Shown: in pieces, positions 7,281 to 15,961 of the stretch | Numbering within the stretch: the first letter of the stretch is position 1 | How the letters are laid out: every line of letters starts with the position of its first letter | Source: HGM04593 sp045630965 | GTDB lineage: Bacteria > Bacteroidota > Bacteroidia > Bacteroidales > Bacteroidaceae | DNA: 64,000 bases | NCBI GenBank assembly: GCA_045630965.1 | Contig: JAZQTU010000012.1 | Location: 35,232-99,231, forward strand | Direction: 5' to 3' | The notes under the pieces: model-generated | Seen by the model: only the letters and a program-made list of their open reading frames with translations | Databases searched by the model: none | What the model was told of the DNA's origin: nothing | Translations under genes and position numbers: made by a program

Positions 7281-10253
7281 ATGAAGTATAAATTACTGTT
7301 TATATTATTGTTTTTCTCTCTTTCGCTTGGCGCCCAGACCAAAAACGGTACATTGAGCGGTGTTGTTGTTGATGAAAGTGATGGAACACCTTTGCAGTCG
7401 GCAATGTTGCAGTTGTTCACGTTGCCCGACTCTGTATTCAAAGTTGGTACGGCAAGTGATTTTGACGGTAAGTTTGTGATTACAGCTCCACCGGCAAAGT
7501 ATTTTCTGCGCGTCTCATTTGTTGGATGTGTCACACAGGAAAAGAATGTGGTTATTGCCAAGAATAAGAATACCGATTGTGGTACTATTAAATTGGTAGA
7601 GGACAATATCTTGATTGAAAATGCCATAGTAACAGCAGAAGTGCCTCCAGTGGTCGCTTCGGAAGATACATTGGTCTATAACACAGCCGCATTCAGAGTA
7701 CCCGAAGGCTCTATGCTTGAGGAACTTATAAAGAAATATCCGGGTGTTGAAATAACCGAGGACGGAACGATAAAAATCAATGGAAAAACAGTCAATCGTA
7801 TCCTGATGAAAGGTAAGGACTTCTTTGGCACAGACAAGGATATGGCTCTGAAGAATATCTCCGTTGATGCTGTCGACAAGGTGAAGTTCTATGACAAGAA
7901 AAGTGATTTCTCGCGTATTACAGGCATCGATGATGGCGAAGAGGAGACTGTACTCGACCTGCAGATGAAGAAGGGTGTTGCCGATGGCTTTTTCTCTAAT
8001 ACGGATGCCGGTGGCGGTGCCGATTTCAGTGCCGAGCACTTGCTCTATCGCTTGCGCAATACCACAAGTTACTATAACGACAACGCGCAGTATACACTTG
8101 TCCTTTCGGCAAATAATGTTGGCGACCAGGGCTTCTCCGATGGTCGTGGCCGTGGTTTCGGTGGTTTTGGTGGCAATGGCATCTCTTCGCCTAAGCGTGC
8201 CGGTTTCAATTTTGCCTATGAGAACGATAAAATAGAGTTTGGCGGTAACGTGCGCGGTGACCGCGTGAAGAATGACGTGAAGAGCTGGACTGCAACCGAG
8301 ACATTCATGCCACAGATTGGCAGTAATCAATTCTCAAACAGTCGTAGTGCCGGCTTGAGCGGCAGGACTAACCTGAACGCGAATTTCCGCTTAGAGTGGA
8401 AACCCGATACTATGACAAACATCATTCTGACTCCAACCGTGAGCTACTCGAACAATGATTCGTGGAATGAGAGCCACTCGGCAACGTTCAAAGAGAATCC
8501 ATTCGACTATGAGAAAGATTATGCAAAAGAGTCTTATGGCGAGGTTTATGATGAATTGGAGAGCATTGCTGTCAATGACAACGCCAACGAATCGTTCTCA
8601 ATGGGTGAGAATTTATCGCTGAGTGCAAGGTTGCAGGTCAACCGCAGGCTCAACAAGCCCGGACGTAATATTACTCTCAGGGGTAACTACTCTTATGCAT
8701 ACAGCGAGAGCGAGAGTTTCTCTTTGAACAATGTGAACTATTTTCAAGTTGCAGACAAGGCAACAAGGCAACAGCGCTATTCGACCACTCCCGGCAATAA
8801 CTGGAATTATAATGTGAATTTGAGCTACACAGAGCCGCTCATGAAGAATCTGTTCCTGCAGCTAAGCTACAGCTACAACCAAAGTTATAACAATAGTGAC
8901 CGTGCGACATATAATTTTGACGAGCTGGCCGAGGATATACTTAATATAAGCCCTGATTTTACACACCCTGATTTTGCTGCAAATCTGGATTTGGCAAAAT
9001 ATCTTGACAATGACTTGAGCCGTTATTCAACCTATCGTACTAAAAAACATGAGGCGGGTATTACATTCAGGTATGTGACAGACAAAATGAATTTGAATGC
9101 CGGTGTGACATGGTTGCCACAGCAGACAGAACTCGATTATAAATATCAGGGTATAGATACACTGTTCGACCGCAAGGTGCTTGACTATGTGTCTCCGAAC
9201 ATCCGTTTCCGTTACAAATGGTCAAAACAGACCACACTGAATATCCGTTATCGCGGTTCTACATCACAGCCGTCGATGACTGATCTGATTGACATTACTG
9301 ATGACTCGAATCCTTTGAATATAACAAAGGGTAACCCGGGATTGAAGCCTTCGTTCTCGAACAATGTGAATGCGAACTTCAACACCTATAATACTGATGC
9401 ACAGCGTGGAATCAATGTGTTTGCAACTTATTCTAACACAATAAATGCCATTACCCGCAAGGCTACTTATGACGAGGCTACCGGTGCCACAACAACACAG
9501 CCCGAGAATATCAATGGTAACTGGAACGTGAACGGAGGTTTTGTATTCAACTCAGCCATTCCTGCAAATACCAAGTTTACCTATAGTACATTTACCGATG
9601 GCGGTTACTCAGAAAGAGTCTCGTATATAAGCATGCAGGGTGTTAAGGGTAGTGTAAAGAGTATAGCAAAGACTGTTAACGTGAGCGAGCGTCTGGCTGC
9701 AAATTACCGTGCCGACAATTGGGATGTTTCGCTCAACGGTTTCGTACGTTACTCGCACTCAAAGTCTACTGCACAGCCCGAGGACAAGATGAATGTGTTC
9801 AACTTCTCTTATGGTCCCAGCGTGAACTACACATTGCCTTGGTACAACATAAAGATTTCAACAAATCTGTCAATGAGTAGCCGTCGTGGTTACAGCGACC
9901 CTAATGCAAATACCGATGAACTGTTGTGGAATGCACAATTGTCGGCAAGTTTCTTGTCAAAGAATGCATTGACAGTATCGTTGCAACTGTTCGATATTCT
10001 GCAGCAACAGAGCAATATAAGCCGCGTTGTCGAGGCTCTTTATCGTAGAGACTCCGAGAGCAATGCAATATACAGCTATTGCATGCTGAATCTCTCATAC
10101 AAGTTCAACAAGACCGGTGGCGATGATAAAAAAGGCAAAGCGGCACGTGAATATGGCATGCCGCCGGGAGGTGCGCCAATGGGGCCTCCACCTGCTGGGT
10201 TTACACCTCCGGCAGGCCCTCCTCCGAGAATGGGTGGCGGACGCATGTTCTAA
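7281..10253 (+). CDS. Outer-membrane beta-barrel receptor with carboxypeptidase-regulatory-like N-domain
   Basis: A 990-residue outer-membrane protein. A signal peptide (residues 1 to about 19, cleaved near GAQTKNG) is followed by a carboxypeptidase-regulatory-like beta-sandwich (GTLSGVVVDESDGTPLQSAM, about 22-105). A plug-like region comes next (EGSMLEELIKKYPGVEI, INGKTVNRILMKGKDFFG), then a long barrel rich in alternating Asn/Tyr/Ser strands. This is the OMP beta-barrel/TonB-dependent-receptor-like group common in Bacteroidetes. It is not SusC, and no SusD is adjacent, so it is not a classic glycan-uptake pair. The last about 35 residues are Pro/Gly/Met-rich (GGAPMGPPPAGFTPP), an unusual low-complexity tail. 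The ligand is unknown. A 22-bp-stem terminator starts inside the stop codon. Confidence 0.85.
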   Translation: MKYKLLFILLFFSLSLGAQTKNGTLSGVVVDESDGTPLQSAMLQLFTLPDSVFKVGTASDFDGKFVITAPPAKYFLRVSFVGCVTQEKNVVIAKNKNTDCGTIKLVEDNILIENAIVTAEVPPVVASEDTLVYNTAAFRVPEGSMLEELIKKYPGVEITEDGTIKINGKTVNRILMKGKDFFGTDKDMALKNISVDAVDKVKFYDKKSDFSRITGIDDGEEETVLDLQMKKGVADGFFSNTDAGGGADFSAEHLLYRLRNTTSYYNDNAQYTLVLSANNVGDQGFSDGRGRGFGGFGGNGISSPKRAGFNFAYENDKIEFGGNVRGDRVKNDVKSWTATETFMPQIGSNQFSNSRSAGLSGRTNLNANFRLEWKPDTMTNIILTPTVSYSNNDSWNESHSATFKENPFDYEKDYAKESYGEVYDELESIAVNDNANESFSMGENLSLSARLQVNRRLNKPGRNITLRGNYSYAYSESESFSLNNVNYFQVADKATRQQRYSTTPGNNWNYNVNLSYTEPLMKNLFLQLSYSYNQSYNNSDRATYNFDELAEDILNISPDFTHPDFAANLDLAKYLDNDLSRYSTYRTKKHEAGITFRYVTDKMNLNAGVTWLPQQTELDYKYQGIDTLFDRKVLDYVSPNIRFRYKWSKQTTLNIRYRGSTSQPSMTDLIDITDDSNPLNITKGNPGLKPSFSNNVNANFNTYNTDAQRGINVFATYSNTINAITRKATYDEATGATTTQPENINGNWNVNGGFVFNSAIPANTKFTYSTFTDGGYSERVSYISMQGVKGSVKSIAKTVNVSERLAANYRADNWDVSLNGFVRYSHSKSTAQPEDKMNVFNFSYGPSVNYTLPWYNIKISTNLSMSSRRGYSDPNANTDELLWNAQLSASFLSKNALTVSLQLFDILQQQSNISRVVEALYRRDSESNAIYSYCMLNLSYKFNKTGGDDKKGKAAREYGMPPGGAPMGPPPAGFTPPAGPPPRMGGGRMF

Positions 10254-10297
10254 CAACAAAAGAGATAAAAACCATGGTTTTTATCTCTTTTGTTGTT
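10252..10297 (+). terminator. Intrinsic terminator, 22-bp perfect stem
   Basis: A 22-bp perfect inverted repeat (AACAACAAAAGAG... with its complement) around an AT centre, beginning within the TAA of the receptor gene. It is palindromic, and the 3' arm is T-rich. Confidence 0.9.
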
Positions 10298-10326
10298 ATA
10301 TTCGCAAGGGACATGAATTGAGTGAT

Positions 10327-11751
10327 ATGTTGGAATTCGGTAATGGCGTAATACTTGGTTGGATATACAGCATTATTGCGGTAATACTTATAATAAATGT
10401 AATTCTTAAGAACCGTGATAGTGTAAAGACACTCGCGTGGGTGCTTGTACTCCTCTTCTTACCGCTTATCGGAATATTGCTTTACTTCTTTTTCGGCTAC
10501 GACAAACGTAAGGAGAAGCTTATAGGCAAGCGCCTTATGTCGCAAATAAACCGTCATACTCTATCGGCCAATGTAAAGCAATATGTTCCGGATCTGCCGC
10601 AGGAGTATGCGGCTCTTCATGCATATCTGCGCAATACAGCATCGGCCTATGCCTTACCTGCAGAAAGTGTGGAGGTCATATCCGAAACAAAAGATTTTGC
10701 TTTCCGGCTCATGAAGGAACTGGAAAGGGCCGAAAAGCATATACACATGCTGTTCTACATCTTTGAAGACGATGAATTCGGGTGTGCAATACGTGAGATA
10801 CTGATGCGCAAGGCCCGTGAAGGTGTAGAGGTGCGTTTTATCTATGACAGCGTAGGATGCTGGAAAATCAACAAGGATTTCTTTGACGAAATGCGTAAGG
10901 CCGGTGTGTATGTCGAGTCGTTCCTGAAAGTGCATTTCCCTCTTTTTTCAAATAAAGTGAATTTCCGCAACCACCGTAAGTTGGTCATTGTTGACGGCGT
11001 TACAGGTTTTATAGGCGGTTGTAATATAGCCGACAGATACGTTACAGGTGGTACCTGGGGATATTGGCGCGATACAGTACTTCATGTACACGGTATGGCT
11101 GTGCAGGGATTGCAGTTTACTTTTCTTGTTGATTGGTACTTTGCCAACCATTCGCTTGTCAGCGGAAAGAAATATTTCCCCCAATTGTGTAATGAAACCA
11201 ATGGAGTATGGATGCAGGTTGTGGCGTCAAACCCTGTAGGTGACGTGCGTACAGTTATGGGAGGATATGTAAAAATGCTATCTTCGGTAAAGAATTATGT
11301 ATACCTTCAGACTCCCTATTTCATGCCCAATGAGTCATTTATGCTTGCATTGAAGGGGGCTGCATTATCCGGAGTCGATGTCAGGCTTATGATACCTGAA
11401 AAATGTGATAATGCTATTGCCGGATATGCTTCAATGTCCTATCTTGGTGACCTATTGAAAGTAGGTGTCAAAGTCTATATGTACAGGACCGGTTTTTTGC
11501 ATAGCAAAAGCATAGTATGCGATGACTATTTGTCGTCTGTAGGTTCTGTAAATCTCGATTTCCGTAGTTTCTATTATAACTTTGAGGTCACCTCATTTGT
11601 ATACGACAAAGGAGTTGCGCATAGGTTGAAACAATGTTTTCATGAGGATATGAAAGCCTGTCGCCAACTCACCCTTAACGAGTATAAAAAACGAACAGTA
11701 TGGCAACGTTGTCTGGAGTCATGTGCAAGGTTGCTTTCGCCGTTAATGTAA
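10327..11751 (+). CDS. cls: Cardiolipin synthase (phospholipase D family)
   Basis: A 474-residue membrane enzyme that joins two phosphatidylglycerols into cardiolipin. Two N-terminal membrane segments (about 6-27 and 36-56) precede two PLD catalytic motifs: HRKLVIVD (His216, Lys218, Asp223) and HSKSIVCD (His392, Lys394, Asp399). Both HxKx4D sets are complete. I chose the ATG at 10327: a longer in-frame extension would run back through the terminator and the end of the receptor gene, whereas this start gives the normal family length and starts just before the first membrane helix. Only about 30 bp separate it from the terminator, so its promoter is unclear. Confidence 0.95.
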   Translation: MLEFGNGVILGWIYSIIAVILIINVILKNRDSVKTLAWVLVLLFLPLIGILLYFFFGYDKRKEKLIGKRLMSQINRHTLSANVKQYVPDLPQEYAALHAYLRNTASAYALPAESVEVISETKDFAFRLMKELERAEKHIHMLFYIFEDDEFGCAIREILMRKAREGVEVRFIYDSVGCWKINKDFFDEMRKAGVYVESFLKVHFPLFSNKVNFRNHRKLVIVDGVTGFIGGCNIADRYVTGGTWGYWRDTVLHVHGMAVQGLQFTFLVDWYFANHSLVSGKKYFPQLCNETNGVWMQVVASNPVGDVRTVMGGYVKMLSSVKNYVYLQTPYFMPNESFMLALKGAALSGVDVRLMIPEKCDNAIAGYASMSYLGDLLKVGVKVYMYRTGFLHSKSIVCDDYLSSVGSVNLDFRSFYYNFEVTSFVYDKGVAHRLKQCFHEDMKACRQLTLNEYKKRTVWQRCLESCARLLSPLM

Positions 11752-11754
11752 AAC

Positions 11755-11767
11755 AGTAACATTGTTA
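11755..11767 (+). terminator. Weak terminator-like hairpin after cls
   Basis: GTAACATTGTTAC palindrome followed by CTTTTTC, directly after the cls stop. The stem is short (5-6 bp), so termination is likely partial. Confidence 0.45.
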
Positions 11768-11807
11768 CCTTTTTCAGATCTAAATCTGCTATAATCGTTA
11801 AAACTAT

Positions 11808-11815
11808 TACATTTG
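11808..11815 (+). promoter_or_regulatory. Candidate -7 element of a short intergenic transcript
   Basis: TACATTTG matches TAnnTTTG. No convincing -33 box lies 19-20 bp upstream. A transcript would start at about 11822 and meet the strong terminator at 11871-11912. Confidence 0.4.
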
Positions 11816-11821
11816 CATTAT

Positions 11822-11915
11822 AAAGTGTTGAATACTAATGTGTGTAAATTTTGTCGTACATAATATGTATAAAAATTGCTGACTGCCAATAATTTGGCAG
11901 TCAGCAATTTTTATA
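11822..11915 (+). ncRNA. Candidate small RNA ending in a strong terminator
   Basis: Between a -7-like element (11808) and a 19-bp-stem terminator there are about 50 bp with no gene. The only frame is 14 codons (ATG at 11838, stop at 11882 inside the terminator stem), which I do not consider coding. The arrangement of promoter, short unique 5' region and terminator is typical of a Bacteroidetes intergenic sRNA. This is inferred only from signals. Confidence 0.35.
11871..11915 (+). terminator. Intrinsic terminator, 19-bp perfect stem
   Basis: Perfect 19-bp inverted repeat (11871-11889 with 11894-11912) around a TAAT loop, with a 3' T-run. It is also T-rich on the other strand, so it could act both ways. 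Confidence 0.88.
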
Positions 11916-11986
11916 TAAACACACACAATCCTTATATAATATAATAAATCGCAAATTGCCCGTAGGCAAAATGTAGGTTTACGTTT

Positions 11987-12025
11987 CCCTTGTCTGTAAA
12001 TAATTTACAGACAAGGGTGTTTTGT
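11987..12025 (+). terminator. Intrinsic terminator, 14-bp stem
   Basis: CCCTTGTCTGTAAA pairs perfectly with TTTACAGACAAGGG around a TAA loop, followed by TGTTTTGTT. It stands alone in the gap, with no gene ending directly before it. It may close another short transcript starting after 11915, or be a relic of a lost gene. Confidence 0.7.
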
Positions 12026-12070
12026 TATACGTTTTATTGAAATTTATGTTTAACTAAATATCTAAATATT

Positions 12071-12250
12071 ATGAAAAATTTGTCAATTTTAGTATTTACA
12101 CTTTTTGTGTTAACAAGTTGCTCAACAGCAATATTTACAAAGACTGCAACATATACTGAAGTTGGTGTTGCAAAGCCAATTACAGCTGTAATGGCAGACC
12201 TAGAAGTCTCTCCTGTGAAAATCTCTCACTTTTTTATTCAAAGAAACTGA
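12071..12250 (+). pseudogene. Truncated small lipoprotein gene (5' fragment)
   Basis: A 59-codon frame starts with a typical lipoprotein signal (MKNLSILVFTLFVLTSC, Cys17). It continues with STAIFTKTATYTEVG and ADLEVSP, which from memory resemble the N-terminus of a small Bacteroides/Prevotella lipoprotein family that normally runs much longer. After DLEVSP the likeness stops and the frame closes at 12250, overlapping the 3' end of the convergent rsmD by 17 bp. I read this as a gene whose 3' part has been deleted, with the break near 12220-12234. It could still be expressed as a short lipopeptide. Confidence 0.55.
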
Positions 12251-12764
12251 AATTTACACTTCCGTAGGAAATATGTCTTACGAAACGTGGATGCTGCGAG
12301 AAATCATAATCCTTGCCATGCTCAAAAATGAATATGCCATCCTCTTTGAGCATTCCGCCGTCAAGGACCATGTCTGGTATCTCTTTCAGCTCCTTGAGTG
12401 CATATGGTGGGTCGGCAAATATTATGTCGTATTTTCCACCGGAGCGGCGTAGAAAACGGAATACGTCGTCACGTACAATTCTCCAGCCTTTGTCATCAAG
12501 TGTTGCCTGGCTCTTCTTAAGGAAACTGAAATGAAGCGAATCCATCTCTACCGATACAACTTCGGTACATCCTCTTGAGAGTAGTTCAAGACTGATGCTT
12601 CCTGTTCCCGAAAAAAGGTCAAGCGCCTTGCACTCTTCAAAGTCAATAATGTTGTTGAGGATATTGAAAAGATTCTCCTTGGCAAAGTCTGTAGTCGGTC
12701 GTGCCTTGAAGTTGCGTGGAATGTCAAAATGACGCCCTTTATATTTGCCGCTTATTATTCGCAT
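12234..12764 (-). CDS. rsmD: 16S rRNA (guanine(966)-N2)-methyltransferase
   Basis: RsmD methylates G966 of 16S rRNA using S-adenosylmethionine. The 176 residues match the family. The N-terminus MRIISGKYKGR is typical, the SAM-binding motif LDLFSGTGSISLE lies at 48-60, and the catalytic DPPY at 118-121. Its start overlaps the end of the DUF3822 gene by 10 bp, so the two form one transcript. The 3' end overlaps the truncated lipoprotein frame on the other strand. Confidence 0.96.
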   Translation of the reverse strand: MRIISGKYKGRHFDIPRNFKARPTTDFAKENLFNILNNIIDFEECKALDLFSGTGSISLELLSRGCTEVVSVEMDSLHFSFLKKSQATLDDKGWRIVRDDVFRFLRRSGGKYDIIFADPPYALKELKEIPDMVLDGGMLKEDGIFIFEHGKDYDFSQHPRFVRHISYGSVNFSFFE

Positions 12765-13570
12765 AATATTAGTGCCTGAAGGTCAAATGGTATTCCTTCA
12801 ATCCTGTTCAGTAGGGTTGAAGGGAACAGCTCATTTGGGTTTATACGTTTAATGTTCCTGATGAATTGCGAAGCTTCGTGTGAAAAGCTGTCAACTTTAT
12901 TGTCTCCACAAAGATAGAGTGTATCATCGGTCTGCGACAGCCCCGTTTCCTTCCAGATGCTCAGCATATAGAACAATATGTTTGCGCTCTCTTCTTTACG
13001 GAATATATTGGTCAATCCGGCCTTTTCATCCTTCATGGATATGATAATGGTAAGGTCGTTGTAAAGATAAGCAAGCATGTATTGCTTGTCGGTCATAGGC
13101 TTGTATCCCAAATAACCTATAATTATGCTTGCCGGGTTATAGAATGTCACATCACCCAATTCCTTTATCGCTTCGTATATGCTTGTCTCTACGGAGAATA
13201 TTATGGTGAACCCCTGTGCATTGAGTTTGTTTGCAATAATTTCACCTCCGCAACTCTTTGGGAAACAATAACTGAAGAATTGTTTGTAGTCTTCTGTATT
13301 GTCGTGTGCGGTTGGAATACATGTGTATTCGTCGGTTTCAATTATTGCTTTTATATCATATTTCTCACCGGGTATGATGAGAGGGCACTCCTCGACTGCA
13401 GAACGTATGTTCGATGCCATGCTGCGTTCTTCATCGGGCGTGTATGCGAAGTACCTTATGCTGTCAGGATTTGATGGTATATAGGTGCAAAAACAAAATC
13501 CATTCGTACTTATACGAATGGATAATGTTTTTCTTTGTGTAGTATTCTTTGTCACAGTGGTAATTACCAT
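12755..13570 (-). CDS. DUF3822-family protein
   Basis: A 271-residue soluble protein of the Bacteroidetes-specific DUF3822 family, which commonly sits directly upstream of rsmD. The order here agrees. The fold is thought to be actin/ASKHA-like, but the function is unknown. No signal peptide or membrane segment is visible. Its last 10 bp overlap rsmD and its first 7 bp overlap the upstream membrane-protein gene, so the three genes form a tight operon. Confidence 0.8.
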   Translation of the reverse strand: MVITTVTKNTTQRKTLSIRISTNGFCFCTYIPSNPDSIRYFAYTPDEERSMASNIRSAVEECPLIIPGEKYDIKAIIETDEYTCIPTAHDNTEDYKQFFSYCFPKSCGGEIIANKLNAQGFTIIFSVETSIYEAIKELGDVTFYNPASIIIGYLGYKPMTDKQYMLAYLYNDLTIIISMKDEKAGLTNIFRKEESANILFYMLSIWKETGLSQTDDTLYLCGDNKVDSFSHEASQFIRNIKRINPNELFPSTLLNRIEGIPFDLQALILCE

Positions 13571-14409
13571 TCCCAGTTACCGGCGTTGTTGTTTGCCTCT
13601 TTTACGCTACCGACACGACGGCAAGGTATGATTTTAACAATCTCCTCATCGTATTCGTCGTACATAGGCTCACCCTGAGCGTTAAGAACCGGCTCACGTC
13701 TAACCTGTGTAACCTTTTTCTTGACACCGAGAATGAAGTTGTCATACTCCTGCTTGTTGATGTCTGCAAGATACTGCTCAAAGTCAGCTCTAGCCTCGAA
13801 AAGCTGTGTATAGCCACCGCCAGCCTTTGAGATACTGTCTGTCAACAAAGTGAACTTCTCGCCTTTACCATAAGGAATGTAAGGCAGTGAGTCAACAGGG
13901 TAGTTGGGGTTGTGATAGAGAGTGTCAATCAATGATACCCATGTTGTATCACGACGGAAACCGCGAAGATCGGCGCCTTCTGCATTCATTGCATTGATTT
14001 CGTCAATAAGCTTCCAATCGTTCTTTTCTTCTGCATTCTTGAGAAGTTCAAGGAAGATACGGTCAGCATCGTCTGGAGACAATGTGAGTTCTCTTGTCTT
14101 TCTTCTTTCCTTTTCAAGTTCGGCAACCTTTTCAAGCTGACGGTCGTTCAGTTCAAGAGCTTTTTTAACAGTGTAAACCTTGTTTGTCTTTACAAAGTTG
14201 ATCAGAGTGTCAAAATCATTGGCGTAACGTCCTTTTGCTCTAAAATACTCAACCTGAGCATTCTTGATATCTATCAGACGATAGATTACGGCACTGTCAC
14301 GTTTTGATCTGATCTCTTCAAACTGAATGGGACTCATTACGCTGCGGAAATTGACAATGACAAGAATCACAGCAAGTACTCCCAAAACTACTTTTAATAG
14401 GGTTTTCAT
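13564..14409 (-). CDS. Conserved Bacteroidales single-pass membrane protein
   Basis: A 281-residue protein with one N-terminal membrane segment (about residues 2-20, LLKVVLGVLAVILVIVNF) and an otherwise soluble, charged domain including a helix rich in Glu/Lys/Arg near 95-120. I recognise the N-terminal pattern (membrane anchor, then RDSAVIYRLIDIKNAQVEY) as conserved among Bacteroidales next to DUF3822/rsmD. It looks distantly like pilin-type N-termini, but this is not proven. I chose the ATG at 14409 over the upstream one at 14445, because a -7 promoter element overlaps that codon. The function is unknown. Confidence 0.7.
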   Translation of the reverse strand: MKTLLKVVLGVLAVILVIVNFRSVMSPIQFEEIRSKRDSAVIYRLIDIKNAQVEYFRAKGRYANDFDTLINFVKTNKVYTVKKALELNDRQLEKVAELEKERRKTRELTLSPDDADRIFLELLKNAEEKNDWKLIDEINAMNAEGADLRGFRRDTTWVSLIDTLYHNPNYPVDSLPYIPYGKGEKFTLLTDSISKAGGGYTQLFEARADFEQYLADINKQEYDNFILGVKKKVTQVRREPVLNAQGEPMYDEYDEEIVKIIPCRRVGSVKEANNNAGNWEW

Positions 14410-14444
14410 TGTTCTATATTTTTTATTTATGTATTTTCGTGTCA

Positions 14445-14452
14445 CAAAAATA
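14445..14452 (-). promoter_or_regulatory. Candidate -7 element of the membrane protein-DUF3822-rsmD operon
   Basis: TATTTTTG on the minus strand (CAAAAATA on plus), fitting TAnnTTTG. It lies 36 bp upstream of the chosen start at 14409. Confidence 0.5.
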
Positions 14453-14503
14453 AGATAAAAAAACGAAAATTCGTTTTATAGACTAACTTTTTATTGATAC
14501 CAA

Positions 14504-15943
14504 GTGATAAATAAATATTTAGCTTCGCAAATTAAAACAAATTTTCCGTTCAATGCAACATCTCAACAGGAAAAATCACTGGAATTGATATCGGAATTTA
14601 TAATTTCCGGCAACGACAGGAAAATATTTCTTCTTTGTGGATATGCAGGAACCGGAAAAACGTCGCTTGTGTCGGCACTTGTCCGTACAATGGAGCAACT
14701 TGGGCGCAAAACAGTGCTTCTTGCCCCCACCGGCAGAGCTGCAAAAGTATTTTCTTCCTATTCGGGGAAGAGTGCTTATACAATCCATAAATGGATATAC
14801 CGTCAAAAGTCAATGCTCGATGCATCGCAGTTTACCCTTATGGAAAACAGGGCTTCGAACACCCTCTTTATAGTTGATGAAGCATCGATGATATCCAATG
14901 CCGGTGTGTCGAACTTTGGCTCCGGAGCGTTGCTTGACGACCTTGTGGAATTTGTTTATTCGGGAAACGGATGCTCATTGCTCATGCTCGGCGATACGGC
15001 GCAGTTACCTCCTGTAGGTGAGGAGTGCTCACCGGCACTTTCTCAGGATTATCTCCGTTCCATGTTTCTTGACGTTACAACGGTGGAACTTACACAGGTC
15101 ATGCGTCAGCTCCACGGCTCCGGTATACTCTCCAATGCAACAATGTTGCGTGAACTGATATCTCTTGGTGAAACATTCTCGTTGCCTAAAATAAGACTTG
15201 ACGGGTATGCCGATGTCTGCCGTGTTCAGGGCGATGAACTCATTGAAGCAATAGAGAATTCATACGGTGATGTTGGAATGAATGATACAATTGTGTTGTG
15301 TCGCTCCAATAAACGTGCCAATGTCTATAACGAAGGTATACGCCGCCGCATTCTTTATCGCGAAGAGGAGTTGAGTAGGGGAGACCTTCTCATGGTTGTC
15401 AAGAATAACTACTATTGGCGGGAAGTACTTGGTAAAGAGGACAAGACATTACTCGATAAACTCGATTTCATCGCCAACGGTGACATGGCCGAAATAATTC
15501 GTGTAGGTGGCATTGAAGAGATGTATGGTTTCCGTTTTGCCGATGTGACCCTTTCTCTTGTCGATTATGACGACTGTGAAATAGATGTAAAGATTATGCT
15601 CGACACGCTCATGAGCGAGTCGCCTTCGCTCACAAGAGATGAGAGTGAAAGGCTCTTCAATGCGGTGTGGGAGGATTATCCCGAAATACGTTCAAAGAGA
15701 AAACGTATGGAGCAGGTGCGCAATAATCCTTATTATAATGCCATTCAGGTAAAGTATGGATATGCCGTTACCTGTCATAAGGCGCAGGGTGGTCAATGGC
15801 GCCGTGTTTTTCTTGACCAGGGCTTCCTGTCACAAGATATGGTCGGCGTCGATTATTACAGGTGGCTTTATACAGCCTTTACCCGTGCAAGTGAAAAACT
15901 TTATTTGGTTAACTGGAGTGATAAACAGACGGAGCGACTTTGA
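14504..15943 (+). CDS. RecD-like ATP-dependent DNA helicase
   Basis: A 479-residue superfamily 1B helicase. Walker A GYAGTGKT lies at 46-53, the Walker B/DEA-type motif LFIVDEASMI at 121-130, and a C-terminal UvrD_C_2-type block contains YGYAVTCHKAQGGQW and YTAFTRASEKLYLV. This resembles the helicase part of RecD/RecD2 without the RecBC partners and is probably involved in DNA repair or recombination. The start is a GTG; the first in-frame ATG is about 100 codons later and would remove the Walker A motif, so GTG (or another non-ATG codon) must be used. It is convergent with alaS across a perfect shared terminator. Confidence 0.88.
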   Translation: MINKYLASQIKTNFPFNATSQQEKSLELISEFIISGNDRKIFLLCGYAGTGKTSLVSALVRTMEQLGRKTVLLAPTGRAAKVFSSYSGKSAYTIHKWIYRQKSMLDASQFTLMENRASNTLFIVDEASMISNAGVSNFGSGALLDDLVEFVYSGNGCSLLMLGDTAQLPPVGEECSPALSQDYLRSMFLDVTTVELTQVMRQLHGSGILSNATMLRELISLGETFSLPKIRLDGYADVCRVQGDELIEAIENSYGDVGMNDTIVLCRSNKRANVYNEGIRRRILYREEELSRGDLLMVVKNNYYWREVLGKEDKTLLDKLDFIANGDMAEIIRVGGIEEMYGFRFADVTLSLVDYDDCEIDVKIMLDTLMSESPSLTRDESERLFNAVWEDYPEIRSKRKRMEQVRNNPYYNAIQVKYGYAVTCHKAQGGQWRRVFLDQGFLSQDMVGVDYYRWLYTAFTRASEKLYLVNWSDKQTERL

Positions 15944-15960
15944 AGTCGCTCCGTCTGTTT
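15923..15960. terminator. Bidirectional terminator, 18-bp perfect stem
   Basis: AAACAGACGGAGCGACTT pairs perfectly with its complement at 15943-15960 around a 2-base centre. It begins inside the helicase gene, includes its stop codon, and ends one base before the alaS stop, so it can terminate both genes. Confidence 0.92.
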
Positions 15961-15961
15961 A

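Noticed and set aside
7515..8330. 271-codon minus-strand frame opposite the receptor gene
   Set aside because: Shadow of the receptor's conserved N-terminal domains.
7281..10253. SusC-type receptor of a polysaccharide utilisation locus
   Set aside because: No SusD-like lipoprotein or glycan-degrading enzyme is adjacent, and the plug and barrel lack SusC hallmarks.
10117..10326. In-frame 5' extension of cls
   Set aside because: It would read through the receptor's 3' end and the 22-bp-stem terminator, and it adds no family similarity.
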